Below the pieces are notes generated by a model that had not been told where the DNA came from, did not search any database, and worked only from the letters and a program-made list of their open reading frames with translations. A program made the translations under genes and the position numbers. From an uncultured bacterium (GTDB lineage: Bacteria; Bipolaricaulota; Bipolaricaulia; UBA7950; UBA9294), in the NCBI GenBank assembly GCA_903859225.1, contig CAIOLV010000092.1:1-9513 (forward strand): DNA of 9,513 bases. The letters run 5' to 3'. Below are positions 1 through 4,932 of this stretch, in pieces; within the stretch, counting starts at the first letter, position 1, and each line of letters starts with the position of its first letter.

Positions 1-319
1 CGGCCAGTTTGTCTCGCAGTGCTTTGTTCTCGGCCTCGGCCCTCTCTGCACGGTCCAGGATGGCATTGTCCCACGCACTCAACGTGGTCGGTCGGTTGGT
101 CATCAGCTCGCGTAGCCGCTCGTTCTCGGCCTCCAGTTCGCGGACTCGTTCTTCCAACTGCTCGGCACGTTCATACGCACCCGTCATCGAGCACAGATCG
201 TCGGCCATGCTCGAATTGATGGCCTCCAGTTCGGCGATGCGCTTGTCGCGTTCTTCCAGCGCATCTCGCACCGAGTCGAGGTGCAGCAGGTTGACGGTGC
301 CGTAGACGTTGGCGTTCAT
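1..319 (-). CDS. Coiled-coil protein, partial (3' end beyond window)
   Basis: The reading frame is open from an ATG at 319 to the left edge of the window, so the C-terminus is missing; 106 codons are visible. The protein starts MNANVYGTVNLL and then has acidic/basic heptad-like stretches, including RIAELEAIN (about residues 28-36) and VRELEAENERLRELM (about 63-77), followed by RAERAEAENKALRDKL. This is a clear coiled-coil pattern, and I see no enzymatic motif. The start is supported by an ATGA overlap with the stop of the preceding gene and by an upstream GAGGAGG about 8 nt before the ATG. It shares its zipper-like segments with the genes at 584-901 and 898-1182, so it is probably part of a small family. 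Function is unknown; a structural or oligomerising role is only a guess. Confidence 0.75.
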   Translation of the reverse strand, partial: MNANVYGTVNLLHLDSVRDALEERDKRIAELEAINSSMADDLCSMTGAYERAEQLEERVRELEAENERLRELMTNRPTTLSAWDNAILDRAERAEAENKALRDKLA

Positions 320-591
320 GGCCGCGCCTCCTCTGCGTACTTGCGTGCTGCTTCTCGCCCACCCAAAGCAGCGGTGTCTTTGAGAGCACAGAACAAGCAG
401 TCGTTGTTGTAGCCCACGTCGAGCACATGCTTGAGCCACCTCTTCAGCGTCGCTAGCTCGTCCCAAAGCTCCAGAACGCAATCCAGATGCTCTACGGCTG
501 TGTACGCCACAGCGTCTTTGCGATGGGGCGCGTAATACGCCTGGCTCTGGCCCTCCCCGCAGACAGGGCAGGTGCAGGTGTCGTCAGTCAT
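316..591 (-). CDS. Small cysteine-rich protein, two CxxC pairs (91 aa)
   Basis: This 91-residue protein begins MTDDTCTCPVCGEG, giving a CPVC knuckle near residues 8-11. It has a second CLFC pair near 65-68, in the context NNDCLFCALK. Together they could bind one zinc ion. A predicted amphipathic stretch (LDCVLELWDELATLKRWLKH, about 36-55) lies between them. I chose the ATG at 591 because GGAGGAGAAGC lies directly upstream; longer in-frame starts would run deep into the previous gene. It overlaps the preceding gene by 8 nt and ends in EEARP, with its stop overlapping the next start (ATGA). I do not recognise the family. The short length and zinc-knuckle look are typical of uncharacterised phage early proteins. 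Confidence 0.75.
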   Translation of the reverse strand: MTDDTCTCPVCGEGQSQAYYAPHRKDAVAYTAVEHLDCVLELWDELATLKRWLKHVLDVGYNNDCLFCALKDTAALGGREAARKYAEEARP

Positions 592-901
592 GCTTCTCCT
601 CCGGGGTCGAAAGCTCGGTAATACCAGAGCGGAACTCGGCCAACGTGTACGAGCCGCCCGCACTGACAATGCGGACGCCGCCTCGCTCCAGCATCTCGAT
701 GAGCCCCTTCAGCGCCGCCAGCTCGGCCACAGCCTTATGAACCTTGACGATGTACTCCTCGCCAACGGAACCGTGACACGGACCGCTACAGATGCCCATG
801 ATGGTCTTCAGCCGCTCGTTCTCCTCCTCCAGTTCGGCGATACGTGCGTCACGTTCATCCTCAGCCCACGCTGCATCAGACTCTCCTCCCCAGGCGTTCA
901 T
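584..901 (-). CDS. Small coiled-coil protein (105 aa), unknown function
   Basis: This 105-residue protein starts MNAWGGESDAAWAEDERDAR, followed by RIAELEEENERLKTIM (about residues 20-35), an acidic leucine-zipper-like segment. It also has a CSGPCHG cysteine pair (about 38-44) and a second helical stretch, VHKAVAELAALKGLIEML (about 54-71). The ATG at 901 has GGGAGG about 8 nt upstream and overlaps the previous stop as ATGA, so I prefer it to the much longer frame that opens at 1339. The last part of the gene overlaps the start of the downstream gene by 8 nt. It is related in its zipper segment to the neighbours at 898-1182 and 1-319. No enzymatic motif is visible and the function is unknown. 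Confidence 0.75.
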   Translation of the reverse strand: MNAWGGESDAAWAEDERDARIAELEEENERLKTIMGICSGPCHGSVGEEYIVKVHKAVAELAALKGLIEMLERGGVRIVSAGGSYTLAEFRSGITELSTPEEKHD

Positions 902-1182
902 GGCCGCGCCTCCCAGCAACAGCAGTTGAATGGCACAACCCCGAACGTCGCCCAGCCCGCGTCGTAGACACCACAGGCGGAGTTCAGGGTGTGGTGGTAG
1001 CACCCGTGACACCGCCGCCCCTTCAGCGCCGCCCGCTCGGCAGCCAGTGCCTCGGTCAGCCCGAAGAAGCAGCCGGTCACGCCAGCGGCGTACTCTTGCT
1101 TCCACTTCAACTTCTCGTTCTCGGCCTCCAGCTCGGCGATGCGCTTGGCACTCGACTCGCAGTTTGGGCAGTAGTCGCTCAT
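898..1182 (-). CDS. Small zinc-ribbon-like coiled-coil protein (94 aa)
   Basis: The protein is 94 residues long. It opens MSDYCPNCESSAK, with a CPNC knuckle at about 5-8, and runs into RIAELEAENEKLKWK, a zipper-like helix (about 14-28). The middle contains ALAAERAALKGRRCHGCYHH, with a second CHGC knuckle (about 58-61), and the end carries a CCC cluster before EARP. Two CxxC pairs flanking a helix suggest zinc binding. The ATG at 1182 has GGAGAGGAG upstream and overlaps the previous stop (ATGA). The downstream start again overlaps (ATGA). The same RIAELE-E-NE-L motif recurs in the next genes along. Function is unknown; an adaptor or nucleic-acid-binding role is possible but not shown. Confidence 0.75.
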   Translation of the reverse strand: MSDYCPNCESSAKRIAELEAENEKLKWKQEYAAGVTGCFFGLTEALAAERAALKGRRCHGCYHHTLNSACGVYDAGWATFGVVPFNCCCWEARP

Positions 1183-1385
1183 GGCCGTCTCCTCTCCAGT
1201 TTCTCGCCGGCGTCGACCAGGAACGTGCAGCCGAACTCGCTGACGATTTCGACATGGCTGCCGAGCTCCCGGGCCGCGACGACGGGCAGCCAACGGGCGG
1301 TATATGGGCTGCGGACCTGGAGCTGGTAGCGGCAGCCATGGCGGGCGAAGTGGCGGGCGGTGAGGGGCTTCATGGGGCGACCCAT
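1179..1385 (-). CDS. Hypothetical small protein (68 aa)
   Basis: This 68-residue basic protein directly follows the primase-helicase gene; the start at 1385 shares one base with that gene's stop (TGATG). A second in-frame ATG four codons later (1373, giving MKPLTARHFARHG) is an alternative start. Recognisable pieces are a basic N-terminus rich in His and Arg, then alternating hydrophobic/polar stretches (QLQVRS, HVEIVSEFG, TFLVDAG) that suggest a small beta-rich fold. I do not recognise the family and see no catalytic motif. Coupling to the primase gene suggests co-expression with replication functions only. Its end, ERRRP then stop, overlaps the next start. Confidence 0.7.
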   Translation of the reverse strand: MGRPMKPLTARHFARHGCRYQLQVRSPYTARWLPVVAARELGSHVEIVSEFGCTFLVDAGEKLERRRP

Positions 1386-3277
1386 CAGAAGGGAAACCCG
1401 TCGAGGTTGTCGTCGTCGCTCACAGCGCTGGGGTGTGGGACTGTCCCCCTATAGATAGGGGGGGACTGTTCCCCACGTACCCGGGCGTCTTGTTCCAGAC
1501 TGTTCCCGTCCCCGTTCCCGAGGCTAAATGATTCCTGTTGGACGGATGTTCCTGTGCTTGTTCCGGGGCCATCCTGGAAAACGTGTTCCTGGCCGTGTTC
1601 CCCGCGTGGTTTGAACTGTTCGGCGGCCTCTTCCTTACGCCACCTTACGGCGTCCGTGATGACCTTCGTCCCGAACTTCTCGACGGCTCGCACCTGCTCG
1701 GCGGCGGCTCTCACGGTTATCGCTACCGGCAGCCCGAGACGTTCCATGACAGCCACACAATGATGCGTCCCCGCGGCCCAGTCCCGTACTGCCGTCAGGT
1801 AACGCAGCGGCAAGTCCTCCATCAGCATAGTCACCGATTCGGGCACCCAGTTCATGCGCGAGAGCTCGCGTTGCAGCCGGACGCCGTTCTCCGTCGGCGT
1901 GAGCTTCCACACCACGTCCACATCGTCACCCTTACCGGAACTGCCGCGCTGGCCCTTGGCGACGTCCTTGCCACCGTGATCGAGGCGTAGCCAGGTGACG
2001 CCGCGCTGCTTGAGCCGCAAGCCGGTGTGAATGTAGAAGAACCGCCATGTATCAGCGCTGTTCTCCTCGCCCCACACAGCCCGGCTGATCGTGTCAATGA
2101 TGACTACCACGTGCCTGTCAGGATCTCGTTCCGCGATCTTGTCAACGAGTTCGGCGAGCGCGATGCCGCCTTCTTCAGTGTCGAGCGCCGGCAGGGTCGG
2201 AAGCAGCGCGTAGTAGAGATGTGACATGTCCCAGTCTGGGCCGTACTTCATGTCGCGAAGGCGCTCGCGCACGTCATTCTTGGTCATCTCGTAGTCGAGA
2301 TACAGGCAACTCATCCCGCCCTTGGTCGCCATGTCGGCAGCCATGTATAGCGACAACAGACTCTTGCCACCCTTATGCATGGCATAGATGGCGTGTCCGC
2401 GGCCCTTCGCGAGGACCTCCCGCCAGACCCATTCCTGCTCGTCATCCTCGGCATCCCAGAACGTTGACCAGTCGATGAACATCCGCCCGGGAGTGGCCGC
2501 TGCCGCCGTGCCGTCTGATTCTGGCTCGGCTTCTACTCCGTCCCAAGGCACGAACTCCTCAATGCTGTGCCCAGTGCCGAGATGGTTGGTTGTGTCCTTG
2601 CCCTCCGCCGCCTCCACGACCCGCACGTTGCGGGCGGCCCCCCGCAGAGCGGCGGCCACGCTGCGGGCGTGGTCCCGGCCGGGATCATCCTTGTCAGCGA
2701 CAATGACCACGTCTGCTCCGGTGAGGAAACGGCTGTACTCAGGACGCCACTTACCGGCGCCGTGCGGGTTACAGGTCGCCGTGACGCCGGCGGCCCGCAG
2801 CGCGTCGGCGTCCTTCTCACCCTCGACGACGTAGACCGGTTCGCCGCGATCCACCGCCCACACAACTTGCGGCAGATGGTAGAGCACGCGACGCACATCG
2901 CCGAGTTTCCACGCCTTGCCCGTCTTGCTCGCTGGGTCGGGCCGCCAACAGGGGAACTGTTTGTCGACCGTGCGGCAGACGGTGAACAGATGGCGCCCGT
3001 CTTCGTCGACGTAGCGATACTCGGCGACCGATGGGCCGCGCGGTGTCCAGCGGGGATCGAAGCCGTTGCTGCGTTCTATACCGAGAGCTTCGCCGACCGC
3101 CGCATGATCGCAGCCGGCGAAGCAGTGCCAGCAGACTTTCCCGTCTTCCTCCCAGACATGGAGGCTGGGATTGTGCCCGCCCTCGGCTTCGTGGACCGGA
3201 CACATCGCCATGCGGCCGCCGTGTCCGTCGCCGCGCGCACCACGCAGACGCAATTCAACGTCTGCGAGACTGGTCAC
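1385..3277 (-). CDS. Primase-helicase: zinc finger, TOPRIM, RepA-like ATPase
   Basis: This 630-aa protein probably primes and unwinds DNA at the phage fork. A CHC2-type zinc finger lies at residues 26-52 (CPVH, then CWHC). A TOPRIM domain spans about 145-235, with the catalytic Glu in VVEGEKDAD (E152) and the metal-binding DxD in VADKDD (D195/D197). A RecA-fold ATPase of the RepA/AAA_25 type follows at about 285-470: Walker A is AMHKGGKS (299-306, Ala in the first position), Walker B is VVVIIDT (D395), and LDHGGKD then RGSSGKGDDVD is typical of RepA-like helicases. Residues 555-630 are a Gly/Ser/Gln-rich linker ending in an acidic tip, SDDDNLDGFPF. The start is GTG, overlapping the previous stop as GTGA; the Shine-Dalgarno is weak, so it is probably translationally coupled. 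The 3' coding DNA holds an iteron-like repeat cluster. Domain calls are from motifs by eye. Confidence 0.9.
   Translation of the reverse strand: MTSLADVELRLRGARGDGHGGRMAMCPVHEAEGGHNPSLHVWEEDGKVCWHCFAGCDHAAVGEALGIERSNGFDPRWTPRGPSVAEYRYVDEDGRHLFTVCRTVDKQFPCWRPDPASKTGKAWKLGDVRRVLYHLPQVVWAVDRGEPVYVVEGEKDADALRAAGVTATCNPHGAGKWRPEYSRFLTGADVVIVADKDDPGRDHARSVAAALRGAARNVRVVEAAEGKDTTNHLGTGHSIEEFVPWDGVEAEPESDGTAAAATPGRMFIDWSTFWDAEDDEQEWVWREVLAKGRGHAIYAMHKGGKSLLSLYMAADMATKGGMSCLYLDYEMTKNDVRERLRDMKYGPDWDMSHLYYALLPTLPALDTEEGGIALAELVDKIAERDPDRHVVVIIDTISRAVWGEENSADTWRFFYIHTGLRLKQRGVTWLRLDHGGKDVAKGQRGSSGKGDDVDVVWKLTPTENGVRLQRELSRMNWVPESVTMLMEDLPLRYLTAVRDWAAGTHHCVAVMERLGLPVAITVRAAAEQVRAVEKFGTKVITDAVRWRKEEAAEQFKPRGEHGQEHVFQDGPGTSTGTSVQQESFSLGNGDGNSLEQDARVRGEQSPPIYRGTVPHPSAVSDDDNLDGFPF
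1443..1466. repeat. Near-perfect G/C-run dyad in primase 3' end
   Basis: CCCCCTAT (1445-1452) and ATAGGGGG (1455-1462) form a perfect 8-bp inverted repeat separated by AG. The flanking GT and AC would extend it to 10 bp if two extra G residues (1463-1464) are bulged. The run of seven G (seven C in the mRNA) lies inside the coding sequence for SPPIYRG. It sits next to the TGTTCC cluster and could be a protein-binding dyad, a secondary-structure element or a slippage site. No T-tract follows, so it is not a terminator. Confidence 0.6.
1467..1601. repeat. TGTTCC direct-repeat cluster, candidate iteron origin
   Basis: GTTCC occurs on the plus strand starting at 1468, 1492, 1502, 1514, 1548, 1560, 1585 and 1597. 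All but the 1514 copy are preceded by T (TGTTCC). Three pairs are exactly 12 bp apart (1502/1514, 1548/1560, 1585/1597) and one is 24 bp apart (1468/1492). I noticed only one other TGTTCC in the window (near 5609). In the minus-strand gene the repeat is read as GAA-CAn, GGA-ACA and GGG-AAC, that is, in three codon phases, so a repeated peptide does not explain it. An AT-richer patch (CTAAATGATTCCTGTT, 1524-1539) lies within it. An iteron-type replication origin is the inference; regulator binding is an alternative. Confidence 0.5.
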
Positions 3278-3873
3278 GGCCGTTCGCCGTGCTCAAAGCG
3301 AGCGGAGAGGGCAGCGATGACAGCGGGGTGAGCATCGTCGCCTATGTCCCAGTCGTGGGCGAGTTCCCTGCCACTTGTGGAAGCGTAGAAGCGTCCGTCC
3401 GTGAGATGGTATGCGCCAGGGTAGGCAGGCATGTAGTCCACCCACATCCAGGCGACGTCGCGGTCGAGTCCGTCAAACAGACTGTTTGGCACCACGGCCC
3501 AATAGTTCGTGTCACGCGGCATCCCGTCGAGAATAAGCACGGGCGCCTCCGTGACCATCGCCAGAGCGATGACTTTCGCCATTTCTTGTGGCTTGATCGT
3601 GACGATGGACTTGTCCTTGCCGCTCGGCTTCACCTCCGCGTACATCTCGACTTGCGGCAGCCAGAAGTCGGGCAAATAGCAGTCGTCACCGGCCGGCAGG
3701 TTCGGCAACCTGAATCCCTCCGGCTCGTAGTCCCACGCGATCTCGAGAGCGTCGAAGAAGACGGCCCAGCGTGCCTCTAGCCGAGAGCGGAAGCGGCAGC
3801 CGGCATACAGCGTCTCAATGGCTTGGATCTGAGAGGTGGGCGAACCGGGGGCCGTACGGGGTAAACTATGCAT
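3274..3873 (-). CDS. PD-(D/E)XK-type nuclease (199 aa)
   Basis: The N-terminal half carries a PD-(D/E)XK nuclease signature: RSRLEARWAVFFD (E33), a Tyr/Glu-rich strand (WDYEPEGF), YLPDFWLP (D69) and AEVKP (E80, K82). The pattern of an early Glu followed by LPDF-WLP and E-V-K recurs in small phage nucleases and Holliday-junction or restriction-type folds, so DNA cleavage is likely, but the substrate is unknown. The C-terminal half (about 110-199) is rich in Trp, Tyr and Asp and has no motif I recognise. I chose ATG at 3873, preceded by GGACAGGTGTGAC; a TTG at 3888 is possible but has no better ribosome site. It follows the only gap in the operon. Its stop overlaps the GTG start of the primase-helicase (GTGA), which suggests a role alongside replication. 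Confidence 0.75.
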   Translation of the reverse strand: MHSLPRTAPGSPTSQIQAIETLYAGCRFRSRLEARWAVFFDALEIAWDYEPEGFRLPNLPAGDDCYLPDFWLPQVEMYAEVKPSGKDKSIVTIKPQEMAKVIALAMVTEAPVLILDGMPRDTNYWAVVPNSLFDGLDRDVAWMWVDYMPAYPGAYHLTDGRFYASTSGRELAHDWDIGDDAHPAVIAALSARFEHGERP

Positions 3874-3874
3874 G

Positions 3875-3946
3875 TCACACCTGTCCAATCAGGTAGTGGC
3901 CACGCCCCGGGCCGTTTACGCGGCGCCGGGGCACTTTCGTGGTCAT
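3875..3946 (-). CDS. Possible 23-aa basic small ORF (weak)
   Basis: An ATG at 3946 opens a 24-codon frame (MTTKVPRRRVNGPGRG at its start) whose TGA ends one base before the nuclease ATG at 3873. The near-coupling and basic composition are suggestive. Against it, GGTAGG abuts the ATG with no spacing, and a strong hairpin (3904-3932) lies inside it. It may be a leader peptide, a small gene or chance. Confidence 0.25.
   Translation of the reverse strand: MTTKVPRRRVNGPGRGHYLIGQV
3904..3932 (-). other. Strong intergenic hairpin in the operon gap
   Basis: On the minus-strand RNA, GCCCCGG plus GCCG pairs with CGGC plus CCGGGGC. This gives 11 bp with a single bulged C and a 6-nt loop (CGUAAA). It lies in the 105-bp space between the stop at 3979 and the ATG at 3873, the only sizeable gap between genes downstream of the promoter. 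No U-tract follows, so it is not a canonical intrinsic terminator. A processing site, transcript stabiliser or translation-control element are candidates. The palindrome GTGGCCAC (3896-3903) abuts it. Confidence 0.5.
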
Positions 3947-3978
3947 CCTACCATGGGCGGCGCACGGTTTCTGGGCGT

Positions 3979-4182
3979 TCACCGCTTCACCCCCATCTCC
4001 CGGTGCACCGTCCCGCCGTGCTTGCGCGCCATGTCGACCCATTCCCCCGCCTCACGCAGCGTCACGTCACGCTCAAGCTCCGGGTCTCTCAGGAAGGTCA
4101 CCATGTAGTAGCTACCGTCGTTGCGCTGGCGCAGTTCCTGCACGGTATCGTGACCCAGCCACGTGGCGACGGCGGCTTTCAC
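3979..4182 (-). CDS. Small protein (67 aa), paralog of 4337-4549
   Basis: This 67-residue protein aligns without gaps to the product of the gene at 4337-4549 over 63 positions, with about 28 identities by my hand count. Shared elements are G-D--QEL, DGSY-M-TF-RD, L-R-VT--EA--W and GGT--RE. The predicted pattern is two or three strands followed by a helix and a final strand. The start is GTG at 4182, overlapping the previous stop as GTGA, with GGGGAG about 8 nt upstream. I do not recognise the family and no catalytic residues stand out. The gene is the last before the operon gap. Presence of two divergent copies suggests either a heteromeric pair or a duplication that has been kept. Confidence 0.75.
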   Translation of the reverse strand: MKAAVATWLGHDTVQELRQRNDGSYYMVTFLRDPELERDVTLREAGEWVDMARKHGGTVHREMGVKR

Positions 4183-4340
4183 GACGCCTGCTCCCCGTAC
4201 AGCTCGTTGAGCGCGGCCTCGTCGAGATCGAGTCCGCAGGAGACGTACCAGCGGATGAAGTCCTCGGCGCCGGGGTTGGCGGCGAGGAAGCGCTCGGCCT
4301 CTGATTCGACCTGAGCGGCGAGAGTGAGTTGGTTGCTCAT
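4179..4340 (-). CDS. Small acidic protein (53 aa), unknown function
   Basis: The protein is 53 residues, acidic and mostly helical in appearance (VESEAERFLAANPGAEDFIR, then LDLDEAALNELYGEQAS). No cysteine motif or membrane segment is seen, and I do not recognise it. The ATG at 4340 overlaps the previous stop as ATGA; GTGAAGGG lies right next to it, so translation is probably coupled. A longer frame opening at 4409 would only overlap the neighbour and is rejected. It is sandwiched between the two paralogous small genes, so the three may work as one unit, but this is inference from position. Confidence 0.7.
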   Translation of the reverse strand: MSNQLTLAAQVESEAERFLAANPGAEDFIRWYVSCGLDLDEAALNELYGEQAS

Positions 4341-4549
4341 CCCTTCACCCGCCACCCCGTCAGCTCCCGGTACAGCGTGCCCCCATTCGCCTTCATGTGC
4401 TCTGCCCAAGCCATGGCCTCTTCCGTGGTCACGCTGCGATCGAGGTCGCGATCGCGCACGAAGGTGCGCATGCAGTAGGAGCCGTCCTCGTCCTGGCAGA
4501 GCTCCTGCGTCGAATCGTTGCCGTAGTAGCGGCCGATGATGATGATCAT
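4337..4549 (-). CDS. Small protein (70 aa), paralog of 3979-4182
   Basis: This 70-residue protein begins MIIIIGRYYGNDSTQEL, continues with DGSYCMRTFVRDRDLDRSVT and a helical stretch (EEAMAWAEHMKANGG), and ends TLYRELTGWRVKG. It is colinear with the smaller gene at 3979-4182, about 44 percent identical by hand count over 63 residues, with only the last few residues differing in length. The ATG at 4549 overlaps the previous stop (ATGA); the upstream Shine-Dalgarno is poor, so coupling is likely. A longer start at 4642 would overlap the upstream gene by about 100 nt and is not favoured. The N-terminal run of four Ile codons (ATC repeats) is unusual. Function is unknown. Confidence 0.75.
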   Translation of the reverse strand: MIIIIGRYYGNDSTQELCQDEDGSYCMRTFVRDRDLDRSVTTEEAMAWAEHMKANGGTLYRELTGWRVKG

Positions 4550-4932
4550 GTCGGCCAGCCCAGGCAGGGGAACCGCATCGGAATCAGCATGCGCGTGTCG
4601 ACGCGGATCACCCCGCTCTTCCAGTTCGGTATTTCGACCCACGCCCCCCGCACCATGCGCGGAATCAGCTCCTGCGGGTCATAGGGGCGCGGCCGACCAC
4701 GTGCGTCGAACATCACGGCCTGCACGCGCTCCCGGTACCGCTGCGCCTGCGTGTGCGCCGTCGAACCGGCTGTGCCGTCGGGCTTGACGGACAGGCCGAG
4801 GAATCGCGCCGCCTCAGACAGAGAGCAGCTGCCGCGCATGAATAGGTCGCGCACGTCTGCCGGAAGCAGCACGTTCTGGCGGCTCACGGCGATCTCGACG
4901 GCGGGCGACGTGGGGAGGGCGGCGGTACTCAT
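4546..4932 (-). CDS. HTH-like protein (128 aa), unknown function
   Basis: This 128-residue protein directly follows bet, its ATG at 4932 overlapping the bet stop (ATGA), with a strong AAGGAGG about 9 nt upstream. A stretch at about residues 25-50 (DVRDLFMRGSCSLSEAARFLGLS) looks like a helix-turn-helix: helix, turn, then SLSEAARFLGLS as candidate second and third helices. It is followed by a basic helix (AQRYRERVQAVMF, about 63-75) and a C-terminal strand-rich part (GAWVEIPNWKSGVIRVDTRML). DNA binding is therefore plausible but not certain. It may act on recombination or expression of the operon, given its place between bet and the paralog pair. I do not recognise a named family. Confidence 0.65.
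   Translation of the reverse strand: MSTAALPTSPAVEIAVSRQNVLLPADVRDLFMRGSCSLSEAARFLGLSVKPDGTAGSTAHTQAQRYRERVQAVMFDARGRPRPYDPQELIPRMVRGAWVEIPNWKSGVIRVDTRMLIPMRFPCLGWPT

Noticed and set aside
584..1339. Long 251-aa version of the small coiled-coil gene
   Set aside because: The extra N-terminal part overlaps two other well-supported genes, is Arg/Ser-rich low-complexity, and an ATG with a good ribosome site and ATGA overlap lies at 901.
1443..1466. G/C-run dyad as an intrinsic terminator
   Set aside because: No T-tract follows on either strand and it lies inside a coding sequence.
2567..3331. 254-codon open frame on the plus strand
   Set aside because: It is antisense to the TOPRIM and zinc-finger part of the primase-helicase, which has clear catalytic motifs.
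3904..3932. Gap hairpin as an intrinsic terminator
   Set aside because: The stem is strong but is followed by GUGGCCACUACC, without a U-tract.
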